Assembly (NCBI RefSeq): GCF_902498065.1
Contig: NZ_CABVIR010000012.1
Span: 54,527 to 118,526, forward strand
Length of the DNA stretch: 64,000 nt
Direction of reading: 5' to 3'
Source: Pseudomonas fluorescens
Lineage (GTDB): Bacteria > Pseudomonadota > Gammaproteobacteria > Pseudomonadales > Pseudomonadaceae
Part shown: in pieces, positions 32,680 through 42,103 of the stretch
How positions within the stretch are numbered: the stretch's first letter is position 1
Layout: every line of letters begins with the position of its first letter
The notes under the pieces: generated by a model
Seen by the model: the letters and a program-made list of their open reading frames with translations, nothing else
Databases searched by the model: none
Told to the model about the DNA's origin: nothing
Position numbers and translations under genes: made by a program

Positions 32680-33567
32680 TTAGAGCACGTAGACGAAAAC
32701 GAACAAGCCGATCCACACCACGTCCACGAAGTGCCAATACCAACTCGCCGCTTCAAACCCGAACTGGTGCTCGTTATCGAAGTGCCCGCGCATGACCCGC
32801 ATCAGCATCACGAACAGGATGATGGTGCCCATGGTCACGTGGGCGCCGTGGAAACCGGTGAGCATGAAGAAGGTCGCGCCGTAGATGCCAGAACCCAGGG
32901 TCAGGCCCAGTTCGTGGTAGGCATGCATGTACTCTTCAGCCTGAAAGCCGAGGAACGCGCAGCCCAGTAACACGGTGATCGCCAGCCAGATTTTCAGCGC
33001 GCCGCGATGGCCCTTTTTCAAGGCGTGGTGGGCGATGGTCACGGTGACGCTGGAGCTCACCAGCAACACGGTGTTGAGCAGCGGCAGGCCCCAGGGGCTG
33101 ATGACTTCCTTGGGTGGCGGGAACAATTTCGAGTCGGGGTTGTTCAGCAGTGGCCAGACGAACTCAAAGTTCGGCCAGAGCATATGCGCGATCCCTTTGG
33201 TGCCTTCCCCGCCGAGGGCCGGACCGGAGACATGGCGCACATAAAACAATGCGCCGAAGAAGGCGATGAAGAACATCACCTCCGAGAAAATGAACCAGCT
33301 CATGCCCCAGCGGAACGAACGATCCATCTGCGCACTGTACAACCCCTGGCGACTTTCCTTGATCACCGTGCCGAACCAGCCAAACAGCATGTAGGCCAGC
33401 AGCAGGCCGCCGACGAAAAAGATCAGCGGGCCGTGGGATTCCGGCCGCGCGGCCTTCAGATCGTTGAACCAGGTTGCCAGACCGAACACGGTGACGAACA
33501 TGCCAACCGTGGCGATGATCGGCCATTTGCTCTGGGCCGGTACGTAATAGTGTTCATGAGTTGCCAT
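32680..33567 (-). CDS. coxC: Cytochrome c oxidase subunit III
   Basis: Structural subunit of the aa3 oxidase. The 295-aa product has seven predicted TM helices, with family motifs RWGMSWFIFSEVMFFIAFFGA at TM3 (key residues W, SEV and FF), FFMLTGFHGAHVTMG, and C-terminal ASWYWHFVDVVWIGLF. ATG 33567 has AAGGAGAACAATAA upstream. It follows ctaG by 25 bp. Confidence 0.96.
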   Translation of the reverse strand: MATHEHYYVPAQSKWPIIATVGMFVTVFGLATWFNDLKAARPESHGPLIFFVGGLLLAYMLFGWFGTVIKESRQGLYSAQMDRSFRWGMSWFIFSEVMFFIAFFGALFYVRHVSGPALGGEGTKGIAHMLWPNFEFVWPLLNNPDSKLFPPPKEVISPWGLPLLNTVLLVSSSVTVTIAHHALKKGHRGALKIWLAITVLLGCAFLGFQAEEYMHAYHELGLTLGSGIYGATFFMLTGFHGAHVTMGTIILFVMLMRVMRGHFDNEHQFGFEAASWYWHFVDVVWIGLFVFVYVL

Positions 33568-33592
33568 TTATTGTTCTCCTTATCGGGCACGC

Positions 33593-34144
33593 TCAGCCGC
33601 CAGTGTTTACAGCTACCGGTGGATGTCGGGCGGTGATATCGAACAGCGTGTAAGACAGCGTCAGATGCTTCACATCCTTGGGCATGTCACGGTCAACGAT
33701 GAAACGTACCGGCATCTCGATCCGTTGACCGGGCTGCAGCACTTGCTGGGTAAAGCAGAAGCATTCGGTCTTGTGGAAATAGGCCGCGGCGTTGCTCGGC
33801 GCGATGCTGGGTACAGCCTGAGCGCTCATCGGCTTATCGGTCGGGTTGTGCGCGATGAAAATCATCTCGTTGACCGCGCCCGGATTGGCTGTCAGTTCGT
33901 CGCTCTTGGGGTAGAAATCCCAGGACATGTCGGCGGAATTGGTCGACAGAAACTGCACCCGTACCTGCCGCGAGGTATCGACGGTTTGCTCGCCTTCGTA
34001 TTGCCCGGCGGTCTTGCCGTTGATGCCGAACGCCTTGCACATCACGTCGTAGATCGGCACCAGGGCAAACCCGAAAATAAACATCGCCACCACCACCATC
34101 AGCAGACGGGTGACCAGTTTTTTCATCGAAATAGAATCAGCCAT
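33593..34144 (-). CDS. ctaG: Cytochrome c oxidase assembly protein CtaG (COX11)
   Basis: Copper chaperone that delivers CuB to subunit I. The 183-aa product has one N-terminal TM (about 9-29) and a periplasmic domain with copper motif CFCFTQQVLQPGQ, plus FALVPIYDVMCKAFGING, whose Cys is also conserved. ATG 34144. Order coxA-ctaG-coxC matches P. aeruginosa. A REP pair separates it from coxA. Confidence 0.95.
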   Translation of the reverse strand: MADSISMKKLVTRLLMVVVAMFIFGFALVPIYDVMCKAFGINGKTAGQYEGEQTVDTSRQVRVQFLSTNSADMSWDFYPKSDELTANPGAVNEMIFIAHNPTDKPMSAQAVPSIAPSNAAAYFHKTECFCFTQQVLQPGQRIEMPVRFIVDRDMPKDVKHLTLSYTLFDITARHPPVAVNTGG

Positions 34145-34167
34145 GATTCCAACTCCCTACCGGGAAC

Positions 34168-34250
34168 CCTGTGGGCGCTGGCTTGCCAGCGATGCGGCCG
34201 ACGCGGTGTGTCAGGCAGGCAGCCTTCGCTGGCAAGCCAGCTTCCACAGG
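34168..34250. repeat. Inverted REP pair (BIME) inside the oxidase operon
   Basis: 34168-34197 and 34223-34250 are inverted copies (core GCTGGCTTGCCAGCGA). They lie between coxA and ctaG, both minus strand, so they would be transcribed within the operon and could set differential mRNA stability between subunit I/II and assembly genes. Confidence 0.85.
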
Positions 34251-34273
34251 CGTTCCTGCAAGGCCGAAGGCGT

Positions 34274-35863
34274 TCATTTCACTTCCGGCGGCGTAGTGAA
34301 CGTGTGATACGGCGCCGGTGACGGAATGCTCCACTCCAGGCCTTCCGCGCCATCCCACGGTTTGGCCGGTGCCGGCTCGCCGCCGCGAATGGTCTTGATC
34401 ACGATAAACAGGAAGAATATCTGCGTGGCGCCGAACATGAACGCGCCGATCGACGACACCATGTTGAAGTCGGCGAATTGCAGGTTGTAGTCCGGAATCC
34501 GCCGCGGCATCCCCGCCAGCCCCACGAAGTGCATCGGGAAGAAGGCCATGTTCATGCCGATGAACGACAGCCAGAAGTGCAGCTTGCCGAGGGTTTCGTC
34601 ATACATGTGGCCTGTCCATTTCGGCAGCCAGTAGTAGGCCGAGGCGAAGATCCCGAAGATCGCCCCCGGCACCAGCACGTAGTGGAAGTGTGCGACTACG
34701 AAGTAGGTGTCCTGGTACTGGAAGTCCGCCGGTGCGATGGCCAGCATCAATCCGGAGAACCCGCCGATGGAAAACAGGATCACGAACGCCACGGCGAACA
34801 GCATCGGTGTCTCGAAGGTCAGCGAACCTTGCCACATGGTGCTGGCCCAGTTGAACACCTTCACCCCGGTCGGCACCGCGATCAGCAGCGTGGCGTACAT
34901 GAAGAACAACTCGCCCACCAGCGGAATGCCGACCACGAACATGTGGTGCGCCCAGACGATGAATGACAGGAAGGCAATACTGGCCGTGGCATAGACCATC
35001 GAGGTGTAGCCAAACAGCGGCTTGCGCGAAAAGGCCGGGATGATCGAGCTGACGGCGCCGAAGGCCGGCAGGATCATGATGTACACCTCGGGGTGACCGA
35101 AGAACCAGAACACATGCTGGAACAACACCGGGTCACCGCCACCGGCGGCACTGAAGAAACTGGTGCCGAAGTGAATGTCCATCAGCATCATCGTCACGCA
35201 CCCGGCCAGCACCGGCATCACCGCAATCAGCAGGAATGCGGTGATCAGCCAGGTCCAGACGAACAGCGGCATTTTCATCAACGTCATGCCGGGGGCGCGC
35301 AGGTTGAGGATGGTGGCGATCACGTTGATCGCGCCCATGATCGAGCTGATCCCCATCAAGTGGATGGCAAAGATGAAGAACGTCACGCTTTCCGGCGCGT
35401 AGGTCGTCGACAGCGGGGCGTAGAACGTCCAGCCGAAGTTCGGCCCGCCGCCGGGAGTGAACAGGGTCGACACCAGCAGGATGAACGCCGCCGGCAGCAG
35501 CCAGAAGCTGAAGTTGTTCATCCGCGGCAGGGCCATGTCCGGCGCGCCGATCATCAGCGGGATCATCCAGTTGGCGAGGCCGACGAAGGCTGGCATCACC
35601 GCACCGAAAACCATCACCAGACCATGCATGGTGGTCATCTGGTTGAAGAATTCCGGCTGGACGATCTGCAACCCCGGCTGGAACAGCTCGGCGCGAATCA
35701 CCATCGCAAACGAACCGCCGAGCAAGAACATGGAGAACGCAAACCACAGGTACAGCGTGCCGATGTCTTTGTGGTTAGTGGTCAGCACCCAGCGCATCAG
35801 GCCTTTGGCGGGGCCGTGGGCATGGTCGGTGGCATGACCGTGGTCATCAATTACAGCGCTCAT
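34274..35863 (-). CDS. coxA: Cytochrome c oxidase subunit I (aa3)
   Basis: Catalytic subunit with heme a and the heme a3-CuB centre. The 529-aa product has 12 TM helices. It shows the heme a ligand in TMHGLVMVF, the CuB/cross-link region FWFFGHPEVYIMILPAFG (HPEVY: His-Tyr), HH in VWAHHMFVVG, and the heme ligands in YFVVAHFHYVLV. ATG 35863 (MSAVIDDHGHATDHAHG, His-rich N-terminus) has AGGAGACAGGCC upstream; the longer frame start lies in the coxB-coxA gap. Confidence 0.97.
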   Translation of the reverse strand: MSAVIDDHGHATDHAHGPAKGLMRWVLTTNHKDIGTLYLWFAFSMFLLGGSFAMVIRAELFQPGLQIVQPEFFNQMTTMHGLVMVFGAVMPAFVGLANWMIPLMIGAPDMALPRMNNFSFWLLPAAFILLVSTLFTPGGGPNFGWTFYAPLSTTYAPESVTFFIFAIHLMGISSIMGAINVIATILNLRAPGMTLMKMPLFVWTWLITAFLLIAVMPVLAGCVTMMLMDIHFGTSFFSAAGGGDPVLFQHVFWFFGHPEVYIMILPAFGAVSSIIPAFSRKPLFGYTSMVYATASIAFLSFIVWAHHMFVVGIPLVGELFFMYATLLIAVPTGVKVFNWASTMWQGSLTFETPMLFAVAFVILFSIGGFSGLMLAIAPADFQYQDTYFVVAHFHYVLVPGAIFGIFASAYYWLPKWTGHMYDETLGKLHFWLSFIGMNMAFFPMHFVGLAGMPRRIPDYNLQFADFNMVSSIGAFMFGATQIFFLFIVIKTIRGGEPAPAKPWDGAEGLEWSIPSPAPYHTFTTPPEVK

Positions 35864-35945
35864 GGCCTGTCTCCTGCAAACAGATGGGCTGGGCGGGCCG
35901 GGGCGCACAGCCCCGACCGGTTCCTTGGGTGCGCAATAGACCGGG

Positions 35946-37073
35946 TCATTGGCTTTCCGCCTGTTTCAGCTCCAGCACTTCTTTAGGGGTGACCATGTCG
36001 CCCTTGTTGTTGCCCCAGGCGTTACGTTCATAGGTCACGACCGCTGCGATATCGACTTCCGAAAGCTGCTTGCCGAACGCCGCCATCGAGGTGCCGGGCT
36101 TGCCGTGGAAGACAATGCTCAGGTGATCCTTGATCGGGCCGGTGGCGATTTTCGAGCCTTTGAGTGCCGGGAACATCGGTGGCAGGCCCTGACCTTCAGC
36201 CTGGTGACAGGCCACGCAGGTGGTGTGATAGACCTTGTCGCCGCGCTCTTTGAGCTCGTCGAGGGTCCATTCCTTGCTGGTTAGTTCTTTGAGCTGCAGG
36301 GCCTCGGCCTTGCGCTCGCCCAGCCATTTTTCGTAATCGGCCTTTTCCTTGACCTCGACCACGATCGGCATGAAGCCGTGGTCCTTGCCGCACAGCTCGG
36401 CGCACTGGCCACGGTAAATGCCGGGCTTGTCGATACGGGTCCAGGCTTCGTTGACGAACCCCGGGATCGCATCGCGCTTGACCGCGAAGGCCGGCACCCA
36501 CCAGGAGTGGATGACGTCGGCGGAGGTCACAAGGAAGCGCACCTTGGCGCCAATCGGCAGCACCAGCGGCTTGTCGACCTCGAGCAAGTAGTGTTCGCCC
36601 TTGGTTTCCTTGTTGTGAATCTGATCGGCGGGGGTGGCCAGGTTGCTGAAGAACTCGACGTCTTGGCCCAGGTATTTGTAGTGCCACTTCCACTGATAAC
36701 CGGTGACCTGGATATCGATATCCGGCTCACTGGCGTCGTACATCTTGATCAGGGTCGCCGTCGCCGGTACCGCCATGGCCACCAAAATGATGAAGGGCAC
36801 GATGGTCCAGAGGATTTCGACGGTGGTGCTTTCATGAAATTTCGCGGCCACCTGCCCGGTCGAGCGGCGGTGGAGGATCATCGACCAGAACATGGCGCCG
36901 AAGACGATGATGCCGATCACTACACAGATCCAGAAAATGGTCATGTGCAGGTCAAATACTGCGTGACTGATTTCAGTCGCTCCCGGCGCCATATTTACAG
37001 TCCAGGCGGCTTGCGCCTGACTGAAAATCGACCACAACAGGAGGCCCATCCAGACGTGTGGATGTCGCATCAT
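35946..37073 (-). CDS. coxB: Cytochrome c oxidase subunit II with cytochrome c domain
   Basis: Carries the CuA centre that accepts electrons from cytochrome c. The 375-aa product has a signal/TM region and a second TM (about 48-68), the CuA motif CAELCGKDHGFM with the earlier His in VIHSWWVPAF, and a fused C-terminal c-type heme domain (CVACHQ near 285, MAAFGKQL axial Met region), as in caa3-type enzymes. First gene of the oxidase operon, with the promoter in the 371-bp gap upstream. Confidence 0.96.
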   Translation of the reverse strand: MMRHPHVWMGLLLWSIFSQAQAAWTVNMAPGATEISHAVFDLHMTIFWICVVIGIIVFGAMFWSMILHRRSTGQVAAKFHESTTVEILWTIVPFIILVAMAVPATATLIKMYDASEPDIDIQVTGYQWKWHYKYLGQDVEFFSNLATPADQIHNKETKGEHYLLEVDKPLVLPIGAKVRFLVTSADVIHSWWVPAFAVKRDAIPGFVNEAWTRIDKPGIYRGQCAELCGKDHGFMPIVVEVKEKADYEKWLGERKAEALQLKELTSKEWTLDELKERGDKVYHTTCVACHQAEGQGLPPMFPALKGSKIATGPIKDHLSIVFHGKPGTSMAAFGKQLSEVDIAAVVTYERNAWGNNKGDMVTPKEVLELKQAESQ

Positions 37074-37444
37074 TGCGGGTTCCCCTTATCGTTCTTGTTA
37101 TCCCGCCGGCTTTCACCTGCGGCAAGGGAGCGGCTTTTTCAGACTACGAACTTGAATCGCCGGGTCTTGCTGCGTGTGCAGTCGGACGTCATCAGCTAAC
37201 TCCATTCCACCCCGAGTATAGACAGCGACTGCTACCTCGCAATGTGGGGGCGTAAATCATCTGAAACAGCTAGGGCTTGCGTTCCAGGTCACGAATGGAG
37301 AAGGATGCAGGCGAGTGGTGGCACATCGATATAACTTTGACGTCTCAAGGATGAAATATTTATGACAAATGCGTCTTAGCCATTTTTGGATGCCAGCTAA
37401 GTTATGTCTTCCCTATTTCATTGCCTTTGTTTCCTGGAGTTTTC
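37074..37444. other. Divergent promoter region coxB / hypothetical gene
   Basis: This 371-bp region separates divergent genes. The right part (37335-37420) is AT-rich (GATATAACTTTGACG, GAAATATTTATGACAAATG) and probably carries promoters. I see no convincing ORF, RNA gene or repeat in it. Confidence 0.5.
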
Positions 37445-38095
37445 ATGAACACCGCCGCATTGCGCGAGCAGATCCAAAAAGCCCAACAACACGAGGCCGA
37501 GACTGGCCTGCTAACGCGTCAACTGGAAAGCAAACTGCCTCATCTTCACCCATCGATCCAACTTCCGGAGGCGGATGCCAAGGGCGTGCTGACGCGTTTT
37601 GTCGCCGCTTACATCAATGAAGTGCCTGATCTGCTGGATGCAGCCAATGAAGTTGCCAGGGAAGCGGGTATCGAGTCACAGATCAAACCGGTGCTGGAAA
37701 TCGCCGAGCAGTACTTCCTCCAGCCGCCAGCGCTCATGGCCGGGCACATCGGGCTCGACAGTCTGCTGGACGAGGCCTATCTGGCGCATCGGTTTGTCGA
37801 AGAGGTCAACGACCTGTACATCAAGCACTTTGGCCAGCCACTGATCCCCTTGGACATGACTGTCGCCAACCTGATTGCTCACCAGCTGATCGGTGAGGAA
37901 TTTGCCAACCAACTCGATGAGGCGGTGCATCACGCCGTGGACAGCATGCTCGACGACGAAAGCTTTGCGCTGGAGTCGGTGGAAAGCTACCGTGAAAAAC
38001 TCAGCAGCCCGGATACCGGCGCCGCGTGGAAGCGCTGGCCATGCATGTCCCGACGGTTAGGCGTGGGTCTGGAGCTGGATCAGCCCGCCGCCTGA
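37445..38095 (+). CDS. Conserved hypothetical protein (PA0104-like)
   Basis: A 216-aa, acidic, largely helical protein without a signal peptide or TM segment. The N-terminus is coiled-coil-like (LREQIQKAQQHEAETGLLTRQLESKL). The middle is rich in Asp/Glu/Leu helices (LDSLLDEAYLAHRFVEEVNDLY). No catalytic motif was recognised. ATG 37445 follows a TCCTGGAG Shine-Dalgarno. Its place between coxB and a SulP transporter is the same as in PAO1 (from memory), so it is a conserved Pseudomonas gene; function is unknown. Confidence 0.7.
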   Translation: MNTAALREQIQKAQQHEAETGLLTRQLESKLPHLHPSIQLPEADAKGVLTRFVAAYINEVPDLLDAANEVAREAGIESQIKPVLEIAEQYFLQPPALMAGHIGLDSLLDEAYLAHRFVEEVNDLYIKHFGQPLIPLDMTVANLIAHQLIGEEFANQLDEAVHHAVDSMLDDESFALESVESYREKLSSPDTGAAWKRWPCMSRRLGVGLELDQPAA

Positions 38096-38119
38096 TTCTT
38101 TGGAATCGACACCATCCCC

Positions 38120-38208
38120 AGAGGGAGGGAGCCTGCTCGCGATAGCGTTGTATCAGTCGACATTAATGTTGAATGACACGCCGCCATCGCGAACAGGCTC
38201 GCTCCCAT
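38120..38208. repeat. Inverted REP pair (BIME)
   Basis: 38120-38149 (GGGAGCCTGCTCGCGATAGC) and 38181-38208 (GCCATCGCGAACAGGCTCGC) are inverted copies between convergent genes. Confidence 0.85.
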
Positions 38209-38220
38209 ATTGTTGGTGTT

Positions 38221-39747
38221 TTATGCCGTGGAACCTACTCCGGTGGTCGTCCGCAACCGTCCTTCCAGCCTGCGCTTCAACCCCCGCGCTTCAATCAACA
38301 GCGTCGAACCCTTGGCCGCATTGGCCCGCCCCCATTCCTCAAGCAATTCCAGGCACGAATGATCGATGTAGCTCAGGTTATTGAGCGGCACATGCACGGT
38401 CGCGCCGGCGGGGATGGTCCCCAGCACCTGAGTCAGCGCCGGCACCTTGAGAAAGGTCGCCGCTCCGATCAGTCGCAATTCCATTTCTCCGTCCTTGGGC
38501 AGATCGATCAGGCTGATCTTCAACCGCGAGGCTTTCCACGCCAGTTTGGCCAGGGTCAGGCCGAAGCCGATCAGCACACCCGTCAACAGGTCGGTGAAGA
38601 TGATCGCCAGCGCTGTCGCCGCGTAAGTGAACATCGGCATCCGGCCGTATCGACCCAGGCTGCGGAAGGCTTTCAGGTCCACCAATTTGAAACCGGTGTA
38701 AACCAGCACACCCGCCAGGCTCGCCACGGGAATGCTTTGCAGTACGCTCGACAGCAGCAACACGAACGCCAGCAGCCACAGGCCATGGAATATCGTCGAC
38801 ATTCGTGTGGTGGCGCCGGCCTGGACGTTGGCCGAACTGCGCACGATCACGCCCGTCATCGGCAACGCACCGAGCAAGCCGCAGAGCATGTTGCCAACAC
38901 CCTGAGCCGACAATTCCCGGTCGAAGTCCGAGCGTTGGCCGCTGTGCATGCGGTCTACTGCTGCGGCCGAGAGCAGGGTTTCGGCGCTGGCGATGAAGGC
39001 CACGGCGAAGGCGGCAATCAGCAAGGTCGGGTCGGCGAGGTTAAGCAAGTCTGCCGGTTTCAGCCAGTCGATGGCTTCCGCCAGATTGGCCGGGACTTCG
39101 ACCCGTTTGACCGGCAAGGCGAGCATCAGGCTGGCGACAGTCGCCAGACCTACCCCCAGTAGCGCACCCGGAATGAAGCGCAGGGAATAGGGCCGGAGTT
39201 TTTCCCACAGCCACATCACCGCTATCGTCGCGAGCCCGAGCAAACCGGCCTGCCATCCAAAAGAAGGCAAGGCTTGCGCCACGGCCGCGGGGAAGGCGGC
39301 CAGGTTATCCAAGCCGGACGGTTTCGGCACTGAGTCGAGCATCACATGCACCTGTGACAACACGATCAACACGCCAATCCCGGCCAGCATGCCGTAGACC
39401 ACCGCAGGCGCCGTCACCCGGAACCAGCAGCCGAGCTTCAATCGTCCGGCGACCAGTTGCAGGAACCCTGCCAGCAGCAGGATAGGCCCGAGCATGGCGA
39501 TGCCATGCTGGCGCACCAGTTCGAACACCAGAACGGCCAGACCTGCCGCCGGACCACTGACTTGCAGCGGCGAACCCGCGATCCAGCCCACCACCAGCCC
39601 ACCGATGATCCCGGTGATCAGGCCTTTGGCGGGTGGCAGGCCCGAGGCGATGGCGATGCCCATGCACAGGGGTAGGGCCACCAGAAACACCACCACGGAA
39701 GCGAGCAGCTCCCGTGGCAGAACAGCTTTGAGTTGCGCTGCACGCAT
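38221..39747 (-). CDS. SulP-family anion transporter with STAS domain
   Basis: An inner-membrane anion carrier (sulfate, bicarbonate or related). The 508-aa product has about 10-12 TM helices beginning LLASVVVFLVALPLCMGIAIASG (residues about 12-34; family Pro/Gly signature GLPPAKGLITGIIGG follows) and a C-terminal STAS domain (about 400-495, VPLNNLSYIDHSCLELL). ATG 39747 (MRAAQLKAVL) has GGGAGAATCAAC upstream; an earlier ATG (39777) lacks an SD. The adjacent beta-carbonic anhydrase, 90 bp upstream on the same strand, suggests bicarbonate transport, as in BicA-like systems; sulfate is the alternative. Confidence 0.88.
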   Translation of the reverse strand: MRAAQLKAVLPRELLASVVVFLVALPLCMGIAIASGLPPAKGLITGIIGGLVVGWIAGSPLQVSGPAAGLAVLVFELVRQHGIAMLGPILLLAGFLQLVAGRLKLGCWFRVTAPAVVYGMLAGIGVLIVLSQVHVMLDSVPKPSGLDNLAAFPAAVAQALPSFGWQAGLLGLATIAVMWLWEKLRPYSLRFIPGALLGVGLATVASLMLALPVKRVEVPANLAEAIDWLKPADLLNLADPTLLIAAFAVAFIASAETLLSAAAVDRMHSGQRSDFDRELSAQGVGNMLCGLLGALPMTGVIVRSSANVQAGATTRMSTIFHGLWLLAFVLLLSSVLQSIPVASLAGVLVYTGFKLVDLKAFRSLGRYGRMPMFTYAATALAIIFTDLLTGVLIGFGLTLAKLAWKASRLKISLIDLPKDGEMELRLIGAATFLKVPALTQVLGTIPAGATVHVPLNNLSYIDHSCLELLEEWGRANAAKGSTLLIEARGLKRRLEGRLRTTTGVGSTA

Positions 39748-39837
39748 GTTGATTCTCCCGAAGTTTTCTTCAGGCATGGCGAGGCCGGGCCGCTGAAACA
39801 GCGGCCGGGGTCAAACCACACAGATTTTTAGGAAAAT

Positions 39838-40569
39838 TTAGAAGCGCGCTTTGGGCGTCGCCACCGGAGTCGGATGGCTGCCATCGAGCGGCAGGAAACG
39901 ACTCTGATCGGCGTCATAAGCTTTGATTGCGCTGGTTTCGATGTCATAGACCCAGCCATGGATGAACAGATGACCGTTCGCCATGCGCGAGGCTACCGAG
40001 GGATGAGTACGCAAGTGCTGCAATTGGGCGATGACATTCTCTTCGGTGAGGATGTGCATCGTTTCGTTTTCGTCGGTGCAGTTGCAGTTGTCATGCACCA
40101 TGGTTTTCGCGACTTCCGCATGCCGCAGCCAGGCTTTGACCGTGGGCATCTTTTCCAGGCTGTCGGGATTGAGCACCGCACGCATCGCGCCACAATCGGA
40201 GTGGCCGCAGATGATGATGTGTTGCACGCCCAGCGCCAGCACCGCGTACTCGATGGCGGTGGAAACGCCACCGTTCATTTGACCGTAAGGCGGTACGACG
40301 TTGCCCACATTGCGGGTCACGAACAGATCGCCAGGCGAACTGTGGGTGATCAGTTCAGGCACGATGCGCGAATCGGCGCAGGTAATGAACATCGCCCTTG
40401 GCTGTTGAGCGGTGGCGAGTTTCTTGAAGAGCTCTTCCTGCTGCGGAAAGATCTCATGATGAAAATGCAAAAAGCCGTCAACGATATGCTTCAACGCTGC
40501 ATCGGCGGTTTCCGCCTCGGGCTGGGCTGAAGCCGATGCAGCCAACGGCTGTTTATCCTTGTCACTCAT
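39838..40569 (-). CDS. Beta-class carbonic anhydrase
   Basis: Interconverts CO2 and bicarbonate. The 243-aa product shows the zinc ligands and catalytic dyad of beta-CAs: CADSRIVPEL (Cys, Asp-Arg) and GHSDCGAM (His, Cys). The N-terminal 20 residues are Ala/Glu-rich linker. ATG 40569 has GAGGATGAATTC upstream. It is transcribed into the SulP transporter gene, so the pair probably works together in bicarbonate supply. Confidence 0.94.
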   Translation of the reverse strand: MSDKDKQPLAASASAQPEAETADAALKHIVDGFLHFHHEIFPQQEELFKKLATAQQPRAMFITCADSRIVPELITHSSPGDLFVTRNVGNVVPPYGQMNGGVSTAIEYAVLALGVQHIIICGHSDCGAMRAVLNPDSLEKMPTVKAWLRHAEVAKTMVHDNCNCTDENETMHILTEENVIAQLQHLRTHPSVASRMANGHLFIHGWVYDIETSAIKAYDADQSRFLPLDGSHPTPVATPKARF

Positions 40570-40813
40570 GAATTCATCCTCATTGGCGGAGTCAGGGAAT
40601 TTTCCCGTTTTGTCCGGTGTGAAGCCAGTGGCTGTTTAAAAAACATCCGGGCCGGAAATATCGACCCGTCAGTCACTCGATGAACAAGGTAGCGGTCGAA
40701 ACTTAACTCAAACTGAATGAACCGCTCTAGAACGTGTGTTCCAGATCACAAAAAACGTGACCAGCCTAAGTGCGTCGCACGTTTCCCACCCCTCAACCAT
40801 AGGCCAATTGTCC

Positions 40814-41872
40814 TCAAATCAGCGACATCTGGCGACCCGGCGGACAAAAGGCTTCGCAATCCAGATTGAAACCTTCCCGCCGATTGAGTCCCAGGCGCTT
40901 GATGGTTTTGGCAAAGCGTTGCGCCAGCAGGTCGGCAAATGGACCTTCGCCGCGCATCCGGCTGCCAAACCGGCTGTCGTAGAGCTCGCCACCGCGGCTT
41001 TGGCGGATCAGGCTCAACACATGGGCCGCCCGCTGAGGATAATGGGCCGCCAGCCATTCTTCGAACAACGGCGCCACTTCCAGTGGCAGGCGCAGCATCA
41101 TGTACGCAGCACTCTGAGCACCCGCCGCGTGCGCTTCGGTCAGCAGGCTTTCGAGTTCGCTGTCGTTGATCATCGGAATCATTGGCGAACACAGAACGCC
41201 TACCGGAATCCCGGCTTCACGCATCACCCGGATCGCGCGCAATCGAGCCTTGGGCGCAGCGGCGCGAGGTTCGAGGATGCGTTTGAGTTCATCGTCCAGG
41301 CTGGTCAGGCTGATCATCACCGCCACCAGCCTTTGCTCGGCGAGCTCGGCCAGCAGGTCCAGGTCGCGAAGAATCAGCGAGCCCTTGGTGATGATGGTCA
41401 CCGGGTGACGGTATCGCAGCAGCACTTCCAGGGTTTGGCGGGTGATCCGGTGTTCGCGTTCGATCGGCTGGTAAGGATCGGTGTTGGAGCCCAGGTTGAT
41501 CGGCGCACATTGATAGCCGCGTTTGGACAGCTGTTCTTCCAGCACATCGGCGGCGTTGGTCTTGGCAATCAGCTTGGTTTCGAAATCCAGCCCCGGCGAC
41601 ATGTCCCAATAGGCGTGGCTGGGCCGTGCGTAGCAATAAATGCAGCCGTGCTCGCAACCGCGGTAGGGATTGATCGAGCGATCGAAGGGCAAGTCCGGCG
41701 AGTTGTTGCGGGTGATGATGGTTTTAGCGGTCTCGATGCGCACCTCGGTGCCCTGGGTCGTCGGCGCCTCCTGATACCACCCATCGTCCTCCACCACCGA
41801 GCGGTTTGGCGCGAAGCGGTTGTGCGGGTTGGTGGCGGTGCCGCGGCCGCGGGGTGGCAGGGGAATGCTCAT
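40814..41872 (-). CDS. PA0069-family radical SAM protein
   Basis: A radical S-adenosylmethionine enzyme related to the spore-photoproduct-lyase-like Rv2578c/PA0069 group. The 352-aa product has the [4Fe-4S] motif CEHGCIYCYARP (CxxxCxxC) near residue 80, then NTDPYQPIEREH and VTIITKGSLILRDLDLL of the TIM barrel, and C-terminal DSRFGSRMRGEGPFADL. ATG 41872 is chosen; the upstream frame does not match. Substrate is unknown. Confidence 0.9.
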   Translation of the reverse strand: MSIPLPPRGRGTATNPHNRFAPNRSVVEDDGWYQEAPTTQGTEVRIETAKTIITRNNSPDLPFDRSINPYRGCEHGCIYCYARPSHAYWDMSPGLDFETKLIAKTNAADVLEEQLSKRGYQCAPINLGSNTDPYQPIEREHRITRQTLEVLLRYRHPVTIITKGSLILRDLDLLAELAEQRLVAVMISLTSLDDELKRILEPRAAAPKARLRAIRVMREAGIPVGVLCSPMIPMINDSELESLLTEAHAAGAQSAAYMMLRLPLEVAPLFEEWLAAHYPQRAAHVLSLIRQSRGGELYDSRFGSRMRGEGPFADLLAQRFAKTIKRLGLNRREGFNLDCEAFCPPGRQMSLI

Positions 41873-42103
41873 CGGACGATACTCGTAGCTGTATGTGCAT
41901 ACAGTATCGAAGGTTGAGCCCACCGACCAGTGCCGTTCGGCGCTCTGGCAAAACAGGACAACCATTTGCTGTGCAATTGACCGATAAGTACAACTTGGCG
42001 CAACGCCGGGAAACATATATCGAATAGCCCCTGCGCTAACTTGATAAGTAGTATTCGCTTTGCACGTAGTTGTGTGTACTTACTCATTAAAGGGAATTAA
42101 TAA

